From contig NZ_HE978634.1 of assembly GCF_000312045.1 (NCBI RefSeq), positions 801,940-865,939 of the forward strand: a stretch of DNA of 64,000 nt. The letters run 5' to 3'. This document shows, piece after piece, positions 43,971 to 54,287 of this stretch (the first letter of the stretch is position 1; each line of letters opens with the position of its first letter). The stretch is from Noviherbaspirillum massiliense JC206. Lineage in GTDB: Bacteria; Pseudomonadota; Gammaproteobacteria; Burkholderiales; Burkholderiaceae_D. The position numbers and the translations under genes were made by a program. Under the pieces are notes generated by a model. The model was not told the DNA's origin, made no database searches, and saw nothing but the letters and a program-made list of their open reading frames with translations.

Positions 43971-44408
43971 ATGGCGAAACCCTTTCAAAACTTGTCCCGG
44001 GAAGCAGGCATCGTCCTGCTGGAAGGTTTGATTGCAATCGTGATCTTCGCGCTTGGCATTCTCGCGATCGTGGGCATGCAGGCCGCCGCCGTGAAGCAGT
44101 CGACCGATGCGCGATATCGCTCTGAAGCATCCCTGCTGGCGGACAAAATGATCGGGATGATGTGGGCGAGCGATCGTACGCCGGCTTCGCTGAAAGCCAA
44201 TTTTGCCACCGACGGCCCAGTTTATACCGCGTGGAAGGACAACCAGGTGGCTACCACGCTGCCGGGAGTAGAGGCCAATCCGCCGGACGTGAACGTCAAT
44301 GATGACGGCACGGTGACGATCACGATCCAGTGGCTTGCGCCGAGCGAAAAGGCCGGAACCCTTCCGCACAAGCATGTCGCGATTGCGCAAATTCGGCCAA
44401 ATAGCTAA
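43971..44408 (+). CDS. pilV: Type IV pilus minor pilin PilV
   Basis: A 145-residue prepilin: leader MAKPFQNLSREAG, then IVLLEGLIAIVIFALGILAI with Glu at +5. This LLEGLIAIVIFALG pattern is typical of PilV. It starts 7 bases after fimT. The product helps prime and anchor the pilus tip. Confidence 0.9.
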   Translation: MAKPFQNLSREAGIVLLEGLIAIVIFALGILAIVGMQAAAVKQSTDARYRSEASLLADKMIGMMWASDRTPASLKANFATDGPVYTAWKDNQVATTLPGVEANPPDVNVNDDGTVTITIQWLAPSEKAGTLPHKHVAIAQIRPNS

Positions 44409-44418
44409 GGAGGGCAAC

Positions 44419-45513
44419 GTGGTCCGCAAGCCCCAATCATTCCTTCATCGCGCCGCCGGCCTGGGGCTGGTAGAGATCATGGTCGGCCTGGCGATCGGCA
44501 GCTTCGCCGCCATCGTCATGCTGCAGGTTTTTGCCATGTCCGAGGGGCGGAAGCGCACAACCACCAGCGGCGGCGACGCGCAAAGCAACGGCATCATCGC
44601 CTTCAATCAGCTGCAGCGCGACATCAGCCAGGCAGGTTATGGCATCGCCGCGCTCAATCTTTTCAATTGCAATACGACCTGGACATTGGGTAGCGGCACT
44701 ACCAGCATCACCAATCCGGTTCGGCTTGCTCCGGTGACCATCAACCCAGGTACGATACCCGCCGGCGATGCCAATACCGATACCTTGCTAGTGGTATATG
44801 GCAATACCGACGGACAGCCTCAGGGCAATAACATCCTGTCCCAGGACGGCGCGAAGAACACGGTGCAGATGCCTACCGCCTTCGCTGTCGGCGACCGGGT
44901 CATCATCGCGCCGGCCGCATGCTCATCCAACCTGCTGATCGACAGGGTTACCGCGACTGCGACGACCACTGTGACCGTGACAAACGCGGCGACGGGCACC
45001 GCGATGTACAACCTAGGCAACTCGCCCAGCATACTGGCCTATGCCGTTCGCGGCGGCAACCTGACTGTATGCGACTACATGGTGAACGACTGCGGCAAGG
45101 CTGCCGACAAGGATAAGCCGTCGGTCTGGGTTCCGGTCGCGAACAACATCATCAGTATCAAGGCCGTGTACTGGCGCGATACAAAGAATCCGACAGGCAC
45201 CCCGGGCTCGCGCAATCAAACCACGCCGACCGACAACCTTGACTGGACAAAGGTTTGTGCCGTGAACCTCGCACTGGTCGCGCGCAGCGGCGAATACAGC
45301 AAGGACATCGTGACCGCGACTGCACGCAATGCACCCCAGCCGGTGAATGCCCCGACCTGGTCCGACAATGCCGCCGCCCCGATCATTGGTACGGGCAGCC
45401 TCGGGCCCGATGCCGTGCCCGACGAGCCATGGAAGCATTACCGCTACAAGGTATTTGAAGCAGTAATCCCAATTCGTAATGTCGGATGGATGCAGGGGAG
45501 TGCCGGATGTTAG
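44419..45513 (+). CDS. pilW: Type IV pilus minor pilin PilW
   Basis: A 364-residue prepilin with a GTG start at 44419, chosen because AAGGAGGG lies five bases upstream; the long frame extending into pilV is not used. Cleavage is predicted after G14 in AAG-LGLVEIMVGLAIG, giving Glu at +5. A PilW domain fills the rest, with QLQRDISQAGYG typical. Confidence 0.9.
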   Translation: MVRKPQSFLHRAAGLGLVEIMVGLAIGSFAAIVMLQVFAMSEGRKRTTTSGGDAQSNGIIAFNQLQRDISQAGYGIAALNLFNCNTTWTLGSGTTSITNPVRLAPVTINPGTIPAGDANTDTLLVVYGNTDGQPQGNNILSQDGAKNTVQMPTAFAVGDRVIIAPAACSSNLLIDRVTATATTTVTVTNAATGTAMYNLGNSPSILAYAVRGGNLTVCDYMVNDCGKAADKDKPSVWVPVANNIISIKAVYWRDTKNPTGTPGSRNQTTPTDNLDWTKVCAVNLALVARSGEYSKDIVTATARNAPQPVNAPTWSDNAAAPIIGTGSLGPDAVPDEPWKHYRYKVFEAVIPIRNVGWMQGSAGC

Positions 45514-46124
45514 CGAAAACACTTATCTCCATGGCGCCGGCGCCTCGTTCCAGGCAGAAGGGTGTCGTGCTGATCGTCGCGCTGGTCGTGCTGGTGGCGA
45601 TGACGCTGGCCGCCATCGCCCTGGTTCGCTCCGTGGATACGAACACGATCATCGCGGGCAACGTGGCATTCCAGCAGGCGGCCATTCATTCCGCCGATAC
45701 CGGCATCGAAACGGCTGTCGCCTTTCTCGAGGCTAACAAGACGGGTAATGCCCTCGATGCCGACGATTCGACGAACGGCTATGCGGCGAACGGTGCCAGC
45801 ACCGACATGAGCCCGGCTTCCGGTCAATCTTGGGACGCCTTCTGGCAGCAATCCCTGGATAACCGGGCCTACAAATTCACCAGCCCCGACGAAGCCGGCA
45901 ATACCGTTGCCTTCGTCATCGACCGTTTGTGCAGAAATGCGGGTGCCAGGACAGCCGGCGCGTCCTGCGTTGCTTCTCCATCGGTTACAGCGGCGACCGG
46001 AAACGCGGAAGAGGCGGGCGAAGTCCAGCTCAACGCGCCTTCCGTCGTTTACTACCGCATTACGGTGCGGGTCAGCGGGCCGAAAAACACAGTCAGCTAT
46101 GTGCAGTCGGTGGTGGCCCTGTAA
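45507..46124 (+). CDS. pilX: Type IV pilus assembly protein PilX
   Basis: A 205-residue minor pilin-like protein: leader ending G19, then VVLIVALVVLVAMTLAAIAL. Glu at +5 is replaced by Val, as is normal in PilX. The PilX N-terminal domain (VRSVDTNTIIAGNVAFQQA) is clear. Its ATG overlaps the pilW stop by seven bases. Confidence 0.9.
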   Translation: MLAKTLISMAPAPRSRQKGVVLIVALVVLVAMTLAAIALVRSVDTNTIIAGNVAFQQAAIHSADTGIETAVAFLEANKTGNALDADDSTNGYAANGASTDMSPASGQSWDAFWQQSLDNRAYKFTSPDEAGNTVAFVIDRLCRNAGARTAGASCVASPSVTAATGNAEEAGEVQLNAPSVVYYRITVRVSGPKNTVSYVQSVVAL

Positions 46125-46188
46125 CAGGGACGCCGACGGACCAAAAATTTTACGTATGCAGGATATGCTTCAGATTCAGGAGACCGCC

Positions 46189-49100
46189 ATGACCCTCGAT
46201 CGACCGTTCAAAGCAATCAGGGGCTTGCTTATCGTTTCGGCTTTCATCGCCGCGCAGGCTGGAGCGACGGACATCTCGACCGAACCGCTGAACACCTATT
46301 CGGCGACTTCGAGCACCGACGTGAAGCCGAATGTGTTTTTCGTGCTGGACGATTCGGGAAGTATGGACTGGGATTTCATGCCCGACTGGGCGTGCGCCAG
46401 CTACTCGACAACCAACAGCAGCTGTTCAAGCACGGGACAAGACCCGAGATCCACGCCCACCCAAGCTCTTTTCCGGAACGCTGCTTATAACGGCATCTAC
46501 TACAATCCGGCAATCACCTATAAACCGCCGATTGCCGTTGACAGCAGCGGGGCGCTCGATACCTCGAAGTATCCCAGCATGACAGGGATGAGCACTGCGA
46601 CCGGCGCAAATTCGACGACCAAGCCGAATTGGAAGGCCGTCAAGAACGACGCCTATGGTGTCCAAAGCACTTCCTCGTCCGATCTGCAATCCAACCCGCC
46701 CTCGTTTTACACCATAGTAGCGGGGGAGTACTGCACATCGGCGAGCCTGCGGACTTGCGTAACCGCCAACGCTCCAACCACTGTTGGCGGCGTTGCCTAC
46801 AACTTTCCGGCGAAGTTGCGCTGGTGCGATAGTACCGGTTTAAGCAACTGCCGTGCAGCCTTCGACACGAGCTTCAGCTATGCGCGCGCTCCTTCGCCAC
46901 GCGAAACCAGCATCACGATTAGTAGCGTGTCAAGCGGTGCCAGCATTACTAGCATCAAAGTGAATTCGCAGGAAATCCTGCCAGCGACTGTTACCGCGGG
47001 CTCCAACAGTACAAGCGCTATGGCTGCTGCTATCGCTGCTGCCATCAATAACTGCAATGGAACGGCCACGGGGAACTGCACGGTGCGCGGTTTTGCCGCT
47101 GAAGTTTCAGGCAGCACTGTCACCATTACTGCTGGCATGATGGCTACACTTACCACCCCGTCGATATCAAGATCGGGAAGCGTTAGCTGGAACACCCTCA
47201 ATGCATTTACCACCAGCGCAGTCCCCGGTTACAACCTGAAGACCGTCATCGTGCCGGGCACCAGTGCCGTCTACCCCTTCCCGGGCACAACGGCCAAGCA
47301 TACTGACAGAAAGGATTGCGCCGGCAGCCTTTGCACCGGCAATGAGGAAATGATCAACTATGCGAATTGGTGGACGTATTACCGGACGCGTATGCAGATG
47401 ATGAAGACAGCTGCGAGCAATGCCTTCGCGCAGATTGACTCGGCAAGCGATCTGGTGAACAACGTATCGCGTTTCCGTCTGGGCTATATGAGCATCAACA
47501 ACAATACTGGCAGCGACTTCCTTAACCTGGGAGAATTCGCAGGCGCGCAAAAATACAACTGGTATAACAAGCTCATCAGTGCCAATCCAAACAGTTCGAC
47601 GCCGGTGCGCGCTGCATTGGCAAAGGCTGGCCGGCTCTATGCGGGCAAGCTCAATGGCCAGACCCTGAACGGAAGCAGAGTGGTCGATCCGCTTCAGTAT
47701 TCCTGCCAGCAGAACTACACCATTCTCTCCACCGACGGTTTCTGGAACGAAGGTTCAGGATTCAATCAGATGGATGGCAGCACTACTGTCGGAAACCAGG
47801 ATGCCGGCCTGCCGCGTCCATACTACGACGGCGGAAGCGCTCGCCTCCAGACGAGGACCAGTCGCCTTCAAACGCGAACCGGCAAGCTGCAAAAACGCAC
47901 GAAATCAGGGAGCCGGTGGGGCAGCTGGAGCAATGCGACCAGCTGCATGCCCGGCACCAACACCCAATGCCAGTATTCCTGGGGTTCTTGGGCGAATACG
48001 TCAACCAGCTGCACCGTGAATTACAGCAGCGGCTCAGGCAACTGGACGATCGCCAATGGAACGGATTGCCAGTACGCCGCCTGGACTTCCTGGGCCAATG
48101 CATCGTCCTGCACGCCGGCGGCGCAATCTCCCGGACCCAACTATACGGTGATCACCGCGAGGGAGTGCGAGACCAATCCCGTGACCGGCACCTTCAACAC
48201 TCTGGCGGACGTCGCCGCCTACTATTACGGTACCGATTTGCGTGATCCGGATCCGGACCTGGGCACCGGCACCTGTACCGGCCCCGTCGTGCCTCCCGCA
48301 ACCACGCCGAACAACCTGTGCGACAACAACGTGCCGGCCAACGGGCGCGACGTCGCGACGACGCAGCACATGACGACCTTTACCCTCGGCCTGGGTGCAC
48401 AGGGCAAGATGATTTATGCGCCGAACGATGGGAAGGATTACTGGAACGATACAAGCGGGGACTTTTACGATGTCCTCAAAGGCACCAATGCGAACCCGGC
48501 AACCGGTATCTGCTCGTGGCAGAGCAGCGGCGCATGCAACTGGCCCACACCGGTATCGAACGAGAACACCACCATCGATGACTTGTGGCATGCGGCGGTG
48601 AATGGCCGCGGCGCCTACTTCAGTGCGAAGGATCCGACCTCATTGGCCGACAGCCTGACTTCGACGTTGAAGTCGATCATGAATACACCCAGGCCGGGTA
48701 CGGCGGCCGCGGCGGCGAGCAGTAACCCGAACGTCAGCGCCAGCGACAACTATGTATTCAGCTCTTCCTACAAGTCGATTGAATGGTATGGTGAGCTGAT
48801 CCGCCAGCAGATCACGGAAACCGGAACCCTGACCGCACAAAATTGGTCGGCGATGAAGCTGGTCGATTGTGCGACCACTACCTGGCAGCCTTCGACCACG
48901 TATGTAGTCGGGAATGTGTACAGGCGGGGAAGCTCCTGCTACACGGTTACGCAGGAATACACCTCGGGAACAACTTTCGATGGCAGCAGCACGGGCACCG
49001 ACGGAGCGAACATCGAAGTCGTGCATGTCGATGAAGCCGCAGAATCACCGGTTGCTGTGACTGCGCCGACGTCGCGCACCATCTATACAAAGGGTGCGGC

Positions 49101-50838
49101 CGGACTCATATCGTTCGACTGGGCCAGTCTGCAGACTGCCGGGCTGACTTCCCATTTCACTACGCCCCATATCAGCTTTGTTTCCGATACGGTCGGCTTG
49201 TCCCAGTTCTGCTCTTCGGGCGGCAACTGCCTGAGTGACACTGACCAGACCAATGCAGCGGGAGAAGCGCTGGTGAACTTCTTCCGCGGGGATCGCAGCA
49301 ATGAGGGCAGCTATTTCCGGCAACGTACCCATGTCCTGGGCGACATCGTGTCTTCGGAAGCAAGATATGTTCAGGCGCCGATGTTCAACTATATCGACGC
49401 CGGCTACAGTGCCTTCAAGACAGCGAAAGCCGCGCGCAGCGGCACGGTCTACGTGGGTGCCAACGACGGCATGCTGCATGCGTTCGATGCGGCGACCGGC
49501 AAGGAATTGTGGGCATACGTTCCTAGCATGGTCCTGCCTGACCTGTACAAGCTGGCTGACAAGAACTATGCATCCAAGCACCAGTTCCTCGTCGATGCTT
49601 CACCAGAAACCGGCGACATCTGTCCCAACGCACCGGCATCGACCTGCACCGGCAGTCAGTGGAAAACCATCCTGGTCGGGGGGCTGAATCGTGGCGGCAA
49701 AGGCTATTACGCACTGGATATCACTAATCCCGCCAGCCCGACGCTGTTATGGGAGTTCACCAACGCCAATCTCGGCTATTCCTATGGGAACCCGAAAATC
49801 ACCAAGCTGAAGGATGGCACCTGGGTTGTCCTGCTGAGCTCCGGCTATAACAACGCCGACGGCATCGGCCGGCTGTTCGTGCTGAACGCGAATACCGGCG
49901 CCCTGATCCGTACCATCAGCACCAGCGTAGGCACGTCAGACAATCCGAGCGGTATGGCACGCATCAGTGCCCATGCGCCCCAGTCGATGACGGACAACAC
50001 GACGGTGGCGGCGTATGGCGGCGACACTTATGGCAATCTATGGCGTTTCGACGTCAACGGCGACATCGGCGACGCCGGCTATGATGCGCAGCTGCTGGCG
50101 ACCTTCAAGGACGAAGACGGCAAGCCTCAGCCGGTTACCGTCAAGCCGCTGGAGGCGACGGTCAATGGCATGCCGATCGTTTATGTCGGCACCGGCCGCT
50201 TCCTGGGGGTGAGCGATGTCGGTGATACCAGCAAGCAGTCGTTCTATGCAGTGAAGGACAACCTCGGCAACACGAGTTACGGCAATCCGCGCCTGGCGAC
50301 GAACAAATTCGTCAAACAGACGCTGACCGACGATAACTGCCCGGCCGATGCCCCGACCACGGTATGCGCCCCGGGCCAGACGGTGCGCACGGGCACCAAC
50401 AATCCGGTGGACTGGGGCATTAACAACGGCTGGTATATGGATTTCCTTGTTCCCGGGGAGCGCTCCAGCAGCGATCCGTCGCTGGGCTTGGGCACGCTGC
50501 TGTTCACTACCATCACTCCTCAAAGCTCCTCGATGAGCGCGTGCGGCGCTACTGCAGCGAACTCGTCCGGCAGCTTTGTCTATGCGCTCGACTATCTTAC
50601 CGGCGGGCCGGTGGAAGGCTCTAGCGGCGTGGTGGGTATCAACCTGGGCTCCAGCCTCGTGACGCGCCCAGTCCTAATCGAACAGGCGGACGGCACGGTG
50701 CGGGCGCTGATCCGGACATCAAGCGGGGCATCGAGCGGCACTGACCTCGGCGGCACCGTGGTTATTACCCCGCCGGTCAAGCCGTCGATAGGCAGCGGCA
50801 CGCGGCGCGTCTCATGGAGAGTATTGACCACCCGATAA
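46189..50838 (+). CDS. pilY1: PilY1-type pilus tip adhesin
   Basis: A 1,549-residue secreted protein: signal peptide (LLIVSAFIAAQAGA), a von Willebrand A-like region with the MIDAS motif FFVLDDSGSMDW, a linker of three RLQTRT-type heptads and three W-x2-W-type motifs (about residues 550-640), and a C-terminal PilY1 beta-propeller starting near residue 1050 (GTVYVGANDGMLHAFDAATG, ALDITNPASPTLLWEFTNA). A candidate calcium loop is DVNGDIGDAGYD near 1290. PilY1 caps the pilus with the minor pilins and works in adhesion and retraction. The ATG at 46189 has an AGGAGA ribosome site; the open frame upstream to 45907 overlaps pilX. Confidence 0.9.
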   Translation: MTLDRPFKAIRGLLIVSAFIAAQAGATDISTEPLNTYSATSSTDVKPNVFFVLDDSGSMDWDFMPDWACASYSTTNSSCSSTGQDPRSTPTQALFRNAAYNGIYYNPAITYKPPIAVDSSGALDTSKYPSMTGMSTATGANSTTKPNWKAVKNDAYGVQSTSSSDLQSNPPSFYTIVAGEYCTSASLRTCVTANAPTTVGGVAYNFPAKLRWCDSTGLSNCRAAFDTSFSYARAPSPRETSITISSVSSGASITSIKVNSQEILPATVTAGSNSTSAMAAAIAAAINNCNGTATGNCTVRGFAAEVSGSTVTITAGMMATLTTPSISRSGSVSWNTLNAFTTSAVPGYNLKTVIVPGTSAVYPFPGTTAKHTDRKDCAGSLCTGNEEMINYANWWTYYRTRMQMMKTAASNAFAQIDSASDLVNNVSRFRLGYMSINNNTGSDFLNLGEFAGAQKYNWYNKLISANPNSSTPVRAALAKAGRLYAGKLNGQTLNGSRVVDPLQYSCQQNYTILSTDGFWNEGSGFNQMDGSTTVGNQDAGLPRPYYDGGSARLQTRTSRLQTRTGKLQKRTKSGSRWGSWSNATSCMPGTNTQCQYSWGSWANTSTSCTVNYSSGSGNWTIANGTDCQYAAWTSWANASSCTPAAQSPGPNYTVITARECETNPVTGTFNTLADVAAYYYGTDLRDPDPDLGTGTCTGPVVPPATTPNNLCDNNVPANGRDVATTQHMTTFTLGLGAQGKMIYAPNDGKDYWNDTSGDFYDVLKGTNANPATGICSWQSSGACNWPTPVSNENTTIDDLWHAAVNGRGAYFSAKDPTSLADSLTSTLKSIMNTPRPGTAAAAASSNPNVSASDNYVFSSSYKSIEWYGELIRQQITETGTLTAQNWSAMKLVDCATTTWQPSTTYVVGNVYRRGSSCYTVTQEYTSGTTFDGSSTGTDGANIEVVHVDEAAESPVAVTAPTSRTIYTKGAAGLISFDWASLQTAGLTSHFTTPHISFVSDTVGLSQFCSSGGNCLSDTDQTNAAGEALVNFFRGDRSNEGSYFRQRTHVLGDIVSSEARYVQAPMFNYIDAGYSAFKTAKAARSGTVYVGANDGMLHAFDAATGKELWAYVPSMVLPDLYKLADKNYASKHQFLVDASPETGDICPNAPASTCTGSQWKTILVGGLNRGGKGYYALDITNPASPTLLWEFTNANLGYSYGNPKITKLKDGTWVVLLSSGYNNADGIGRLFVLNANTGALIRTISTSVGTSDNPSGMARISAHAPQSMTDNTTVAAYGGDTYGNLWRFDVNGDIGDAGYDAQLLATFKDEDGKPQPVTVKPLEATVNGMPIVYVGTGRFLGVSDVGDTSKQSFYAVKDNLGNTSYGNPRLATNKFVKQTLTDDNCPADAPTTVCAPGQTVRTGTNNPVDWGINNGWYMDFLVPGERSSSDPSLGLGTLLFTTITPQSSSMSACGATAANSSGSFVYALDYLTGGPVEGSSGVVGINLGSSLVTRPVLIEQADGTVRALIRTSSGASSGTDLGGTVVITPPVKPSIGSGTRRVSWRVLTTR

Positions 50839-50886
50839 GCAGGAGAGGCCGGCGTGATGCGTGCATGATCCATCAGGCTGGCCTAC

Positions 50887-51591
50887 ATGAAACTCGTGCA
50901 GCGCCCATCCTCCCATTTAGCCATTTTCCTGTTGTCGGTCGCCCTGCATCTTGGCGTGGCTGCCGCTATTGGTCCGAAGAACGGAATCGCAGGCGGGCAG
51001 AGCAGCCGCCCGGAACCTGCGAGCACGATTGCCGTTGAGTTGAAATCATCTGAGAGCCGGGTACTATCCGAAAAGGCGTCGGCCGTGGAATCGGAGAAGA
51101 CGATTGAGCCGGCGCAGTCGCGCACGACCTTCGAGAACCATAAACACGAATTCGATGAACATGCTGCGGATGCCGAAGACCGGCCGTCAGCGGAGCAGAC
51201 CCGATTTCAGCGGGAACGTCGAGAAAAGGTGGCTGCGGTTCCGGTTCTGCCAGCATCGGATCTCCGCTATTTCCCGTTGTCTGACTTGACGGAAGCTCCC
51301 GTTGTCGTGGAGGACATCCCTTCGGGCAGGACATTGATCCTTCCGGATGTCGCCCCTCCGCCAATAAATGTAAGCCTGCTGATCAACGAGCAGGGAGAGG
51401 TGGATGAAGTCGTGATACATGAAACCGCGTTGTCCGAGCTGGCGACGCGTTTCATCACCAATGCTTTCCTGAAGACCAAATTCCGCCCAGGAAAAATAGG
51501 CTATGTCGCAGTGAAGAGCGAGCTCAACATCGAAGTCAGGCTGGAAGACCTCGCGGTAATCTCGGTGCAGAAGCCTGTGCCGGTTTATTGA
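50887..51591 (+). CDS. TonB C-terminal-like periplasmic protein
   Basis: A 234-residue protein with one N-terminal membrane segment (LAIFLLSVALHLGVAAAIG), a charged, proline-poor linker, and a C-terminal domain resembling TonB_C: INVSLLINEQGEVDEVVIHE, then FLKTKFRPGKIGYVAVKS. True TonB has a proline-rich linker and lies with exbBD; neither is so here. Located 48 bases after pilY1, it is probably the last gene of the pilus operon, with unknown role. Confidence 0.7.
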   Translation: MKLVQRPSSHLAIFLLSVALHLGVAAAIGPKNGIAGGQSSRPEPASTIAVELKSSESRVLSEKASAVESEKTIEPAQSRTTFENHKHEFDEHAADAEDRPSAEQTRFQRERREKVAAVPVLPASDLRYFPLSDLTEAPVVVEDIPSGRTLILPDVAPPPINVSLLINEQGEVDEVVIHETALSELATRFITNAFLKTKFRPGKIGYVAVKSELNIEVRLEDLAVISVQKPVPVY

Positions 51592-51798
51592 GATCAGGCA
51601 TTTCAATGCCATGCCTGCGGACTCTTTAATTTGAGCTAATGTGCGGCACGTCATTAAGCCGGCGAAAACTTGGCCCCAATATCGGGGTCTGACTTTCGAG
51701 GCCGGCTGGCATGGCGGGAAAGCAGGGCGGCGCAGCATTCAGTATCCCGTTCGTGGCAGCTCCTGTTTCCTTCAATAAGCCTACATCGTGAAGAACAC

Positions 51799-51822
51799 GG
51801 TTTGCGCCCGCAGGCGCAAACC
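51799..51822 (+). promoter_or_regulatory. Strong hairpin in the fumC leader
   Basis: GGTTTGCGCC-CGCA-GGCGCAAACC is a perfect 10 bp hairpin, ending 23 bases before the fumC ATG. A second small inverted repeat (CTTAC/GTAAG) follows. There is no T-run, so an RNA regulator or processing site is more likely than a terminator. Confidence 0.55.
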
Positions 51823-51845
51823 TTACATTTCCCAAGGTAAGAGGC

Positions 51846-53255
51846 ATGGCAAACAGAAAAGAACGCGACACTTTCGGCGAGATCGACGTCCCCAGCGACC
51901 GCCTGTGGGGCGCGCAAACCCAGCGCTCGCTCCACCATTTCCACATATCCACTGAGCGCATGCCGCAGGAACTGATCTTCGCGCTGGCGATGGTCAAGCG
52001 GGCCTGTGCCAGAGTTAACCGCGACCTCGGCCGGCTGAAGGCGGAGAAGGCAGAGGCGATCATCAAGGCGGCGGACGAGGTGCTGGCGGGCCGGCATCCG
52101 GATGAGTTTCCGCTGTCCGTGTGGCAAACCGGCTCTGGCACGCAGAGCAACATGAACATGAATGAAGTGCTGGCCAACCGCGCTTCGGAATTGCTGGGCG
52201 GGCCGCGCGGGCAGGGGCGGCTGATTCATCCAAATGACGACGTCAACATGGGCCAGTCATCGAATGATGTCTTCCCGACGGCGATGCATGTAGCGGCTGC
52301 AATCGCCGTGCAGAAGCATCTCGCTCCGCCCTTGCAGGCATTGCGCTCTACGCTGGAGGGCAAGGCGCGGGCCTTCGACGATGTCGTGAAGATCGGGCGC
52401 ACGCATTTGCAGGATGCCACGCCTTTGACGCTCGGCCAGGAATTTTCGGGTTATGCCGCGCAGCTCGGCCATGCCGAATCCCTGGTTGCGGCTTGCGTGC
52501 CCATGCTGTGCGAGCTGGCCATCGGGGGGACGGCAGTCGGAACCGGGCTGAATACGCATCCGGAATTCGGCGACCGGGTGGCAGCCGAACTGGCGAAGGA
52601 TGCCGGCCTGCCGTTCAGGAGCGCTGCCAACAAGTTCGCCGCATTGGCCGGCCATGAGGCACTGGTGGCAGCGCACGGCACGATGAAGACGCTGGCTGCC
52701 GCACTCATGAAGATTGCGAACGACGTGCGCTGGCTGGCTTCCGGCCCGCGGTCGGGGCTGGGGGAGATCAGCATTCCGGAAAACGAGCCCGGAAGCTCGA
52801 TTATGCCGGGCAAGGTCAATCCGACCCAGTGCGAAGCACTGACCATGCTGTGCTGCCAGGTTTTCGGCAATGACGTGGCGATCAACATCGGCGGGGCCTC
52901 CGGCAATTTCGAGCTGAATGTCTTCAAGCCCCTGATCGCGCATGGCTTCCTGCAAAGCGCGCGCCTGCTGGCCGACGGCATGAAGAGCTTCGACGAGCAT
53001 TGCGCGCGCGGCATCGAGGCGAACCGGGAACGGATTGCCGAACTGATGGCCCGTTCGCTGATGCTGGTGACGGCGCTGGCGCCGCACATCGGCTATGACC
53101 GCGCCGCGCAGATTGCGAAGAAGGCGCACAAGGAAGGCAGCACGCTGAAGCAGGCGGCGCTGGACCTCGGTTATGTCAGCGATGCCGATTTCGACCGCTG
53201 GGTGCGGCCGGAGGAGATGACGCATCCGGAAGGCGACGCCGGGGGTGCCGACTGA
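51846..53255 (+). CDS. fumC: Class II fumarate hydratase
   Basis: A 469-residue iron-free fumarase converting fumarate and malate in the TCA cycle. The class II signature [11 protein letters not shown] (near residue 318), [38 protein letters not shown] split across the substrate sites, and [15 protein letters not shown] all fit. Convergent with the LysR gene downstream. Confidence 0.96.
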   Translation: MANRKERDTFGEIDVPSDRLWGAQTQRSLHHFHISTERMPQELIFALAMVKRACARVNRDLGRLKAEKAEAIIKAADEVLAGRHPDEFPLSVWQTGSGTQSNMNMNEVLANRASELLGGPRGQGRLIHPNDDVNMGQSSNDVFPTAMHVAAAIAVQKHLAPPLQALRSTLEGKARAFDDVVKIGRTHLQDATPLTLGQEFSGYAAQLGHAESLVAACVPMLCELAIGGTAVGTGLNTHPEFGDRVAAELAKDAGLPFRSAANKFAALAGHEALVAAHGTMKTLAAALMKIANDVRWLASGPRSGLGEISIPENEPGSSIMPGKVNPTQCEALTMLCCQVFGNDVAINIGGASGNFELNVFKPLIAHGFLQSARLLADGMKSFDEHCARGIEANRERIAELMARSLMLVTALAPHIGYDRAAQIAKKAHKEGSTLKQAALDLGYVSDADFDRWVRPEEMTHPEGDAGGAD

Positions 53256-53261
53256 AGGGCT

Positions 53262-54191
53262 TCAGGATGAGCGCGACGAAGCCGGCTGACGCTTTCCGAA
53301 GGATTGCATGATCTGTTTGCGCAGCCAGACATTGGCCGGGTCCTTGTCGACGTTGGCATGCCAGTACAGGAACACATCCAGCGGCGGCAGTTCGATCGGA
53401 AAGTCGAGGATCTGGTTGTCGAATTGTCGGCTCGCTACCTGCGCGTAACGGCCCGGCATGGTCAGGATCAGGTCGGTCTGGCTCACCACGCGGCAGGCGG
53501 CGAAGTAATGCTGGCAGCGCAGGCGGATGCGCCGCTGCAGGCCGAAGCGGCTCAATTCGAAATCTTCCAGCCCCGGCCCGCGGCGGCGCGAGCTTGCCAG
53601 GATGTGATCCTGCTGCAGGTAGGTGTCGAGGTCGATCGAGCCATGGATGGCGGGATGGCCTTTGCGCGCCACGACTACGATGGTGTCCTGCCCGATGCGC
53701 GTGCGATGGATGTCGTTGGACAGTGCAAGCAGGACGTCGATTGCGCCATCCAAAGTTCCCGCCGCCAGTTCGCTTTCCAGTTCGCGCCTGTCCACCTGGC
53801 TTGCGGTAATGCCGGCCTGAGGTGCCGCCTTGCGCACGCGCTGCATGAGCGGCGGCAGGATGGTCGCTTCCAGCACATCGCGCAGCGCGAGGTTGAACTG
53901 CTTGGTGGTGGTTGCGGGGTCGAAGCGCTCCAGTCCGGTGAGCGTGACTTCCAGGCCGCGCAGGGAACGGCGCACCGGTTCGATCATGCTGCGCGCCAGT
54001 GGCGTCGACACCATCGCATGGCCTTGCCGGACGAACAGCGGGTCCTTGAACATTTCGCGCAGGCGCGCCAGGGCATGGCTGATGGCGGGCTGAGTCAGGT
54101 TCAGCTTCTGGCTGGCGCGCGTGACGCTGCCCTCGGTATAGATCGCCTCGAACACGATGAAAAGATTCAGGTCGACGCGCGATATATGCAT
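53262..54191 (-). CDS. LysR-family transcriptional regulator (NodD/NahR-like group)
   Basis: A 309-residue regulator starting MHISRVDLNLFIVFEAIYTE, with the helix-turn-helix TRASQKLNLTQPAISHALAR and DPLFVRQG that mark the NodD/NahR/PcpR subgroup. Divergent from the phosphatase gene at 54288, so it may control the phosphatase/SDR/thioesterase/dehydrogenase genes. Confidence 0.92.
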   Translation of the reverse strand: MHISRVDLNLFIVFEAIYTEGSVTRASQKLNLTQPAISHALARLREMFKDPLFVRQGHAMVSTPLARSMIEPVRRSLRGLEVTLTGLERFDPATTTKQFNLALRDVLEATILPPLMQRVRKAAPQAGITASQVDRRELESELAAGTLDGAIDVLLALSNDIHRTRIGQDTIVVVARKGHPAIHGSIDLDTYLQQDHILASSRRRGPGLEDFELSRFGLQRRIRLRCQHYFAACRVVSQTDLILTMPGRYAQVASRQFDNQILDFPIELPPLDVFLYWHANVDKDPANVWLRKQIMQSFGKRQPASSRSS

Positions 54192-54287
54192 GAGACTTAT
54201 TGACGCTGATTCCGATTATTCATTTGATCGATTCTATGCGGGCCGGTAAGCTTTGGGCAAGCCAAGAAAAAATCTTACGCATCCTCC

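Noticed and set aside
45907-46188. N-terminal extension of PilY1
   Set aside because: It overlaps pilX in another frame; the ATG at 46189 has a ribosome site and a signal peptide.
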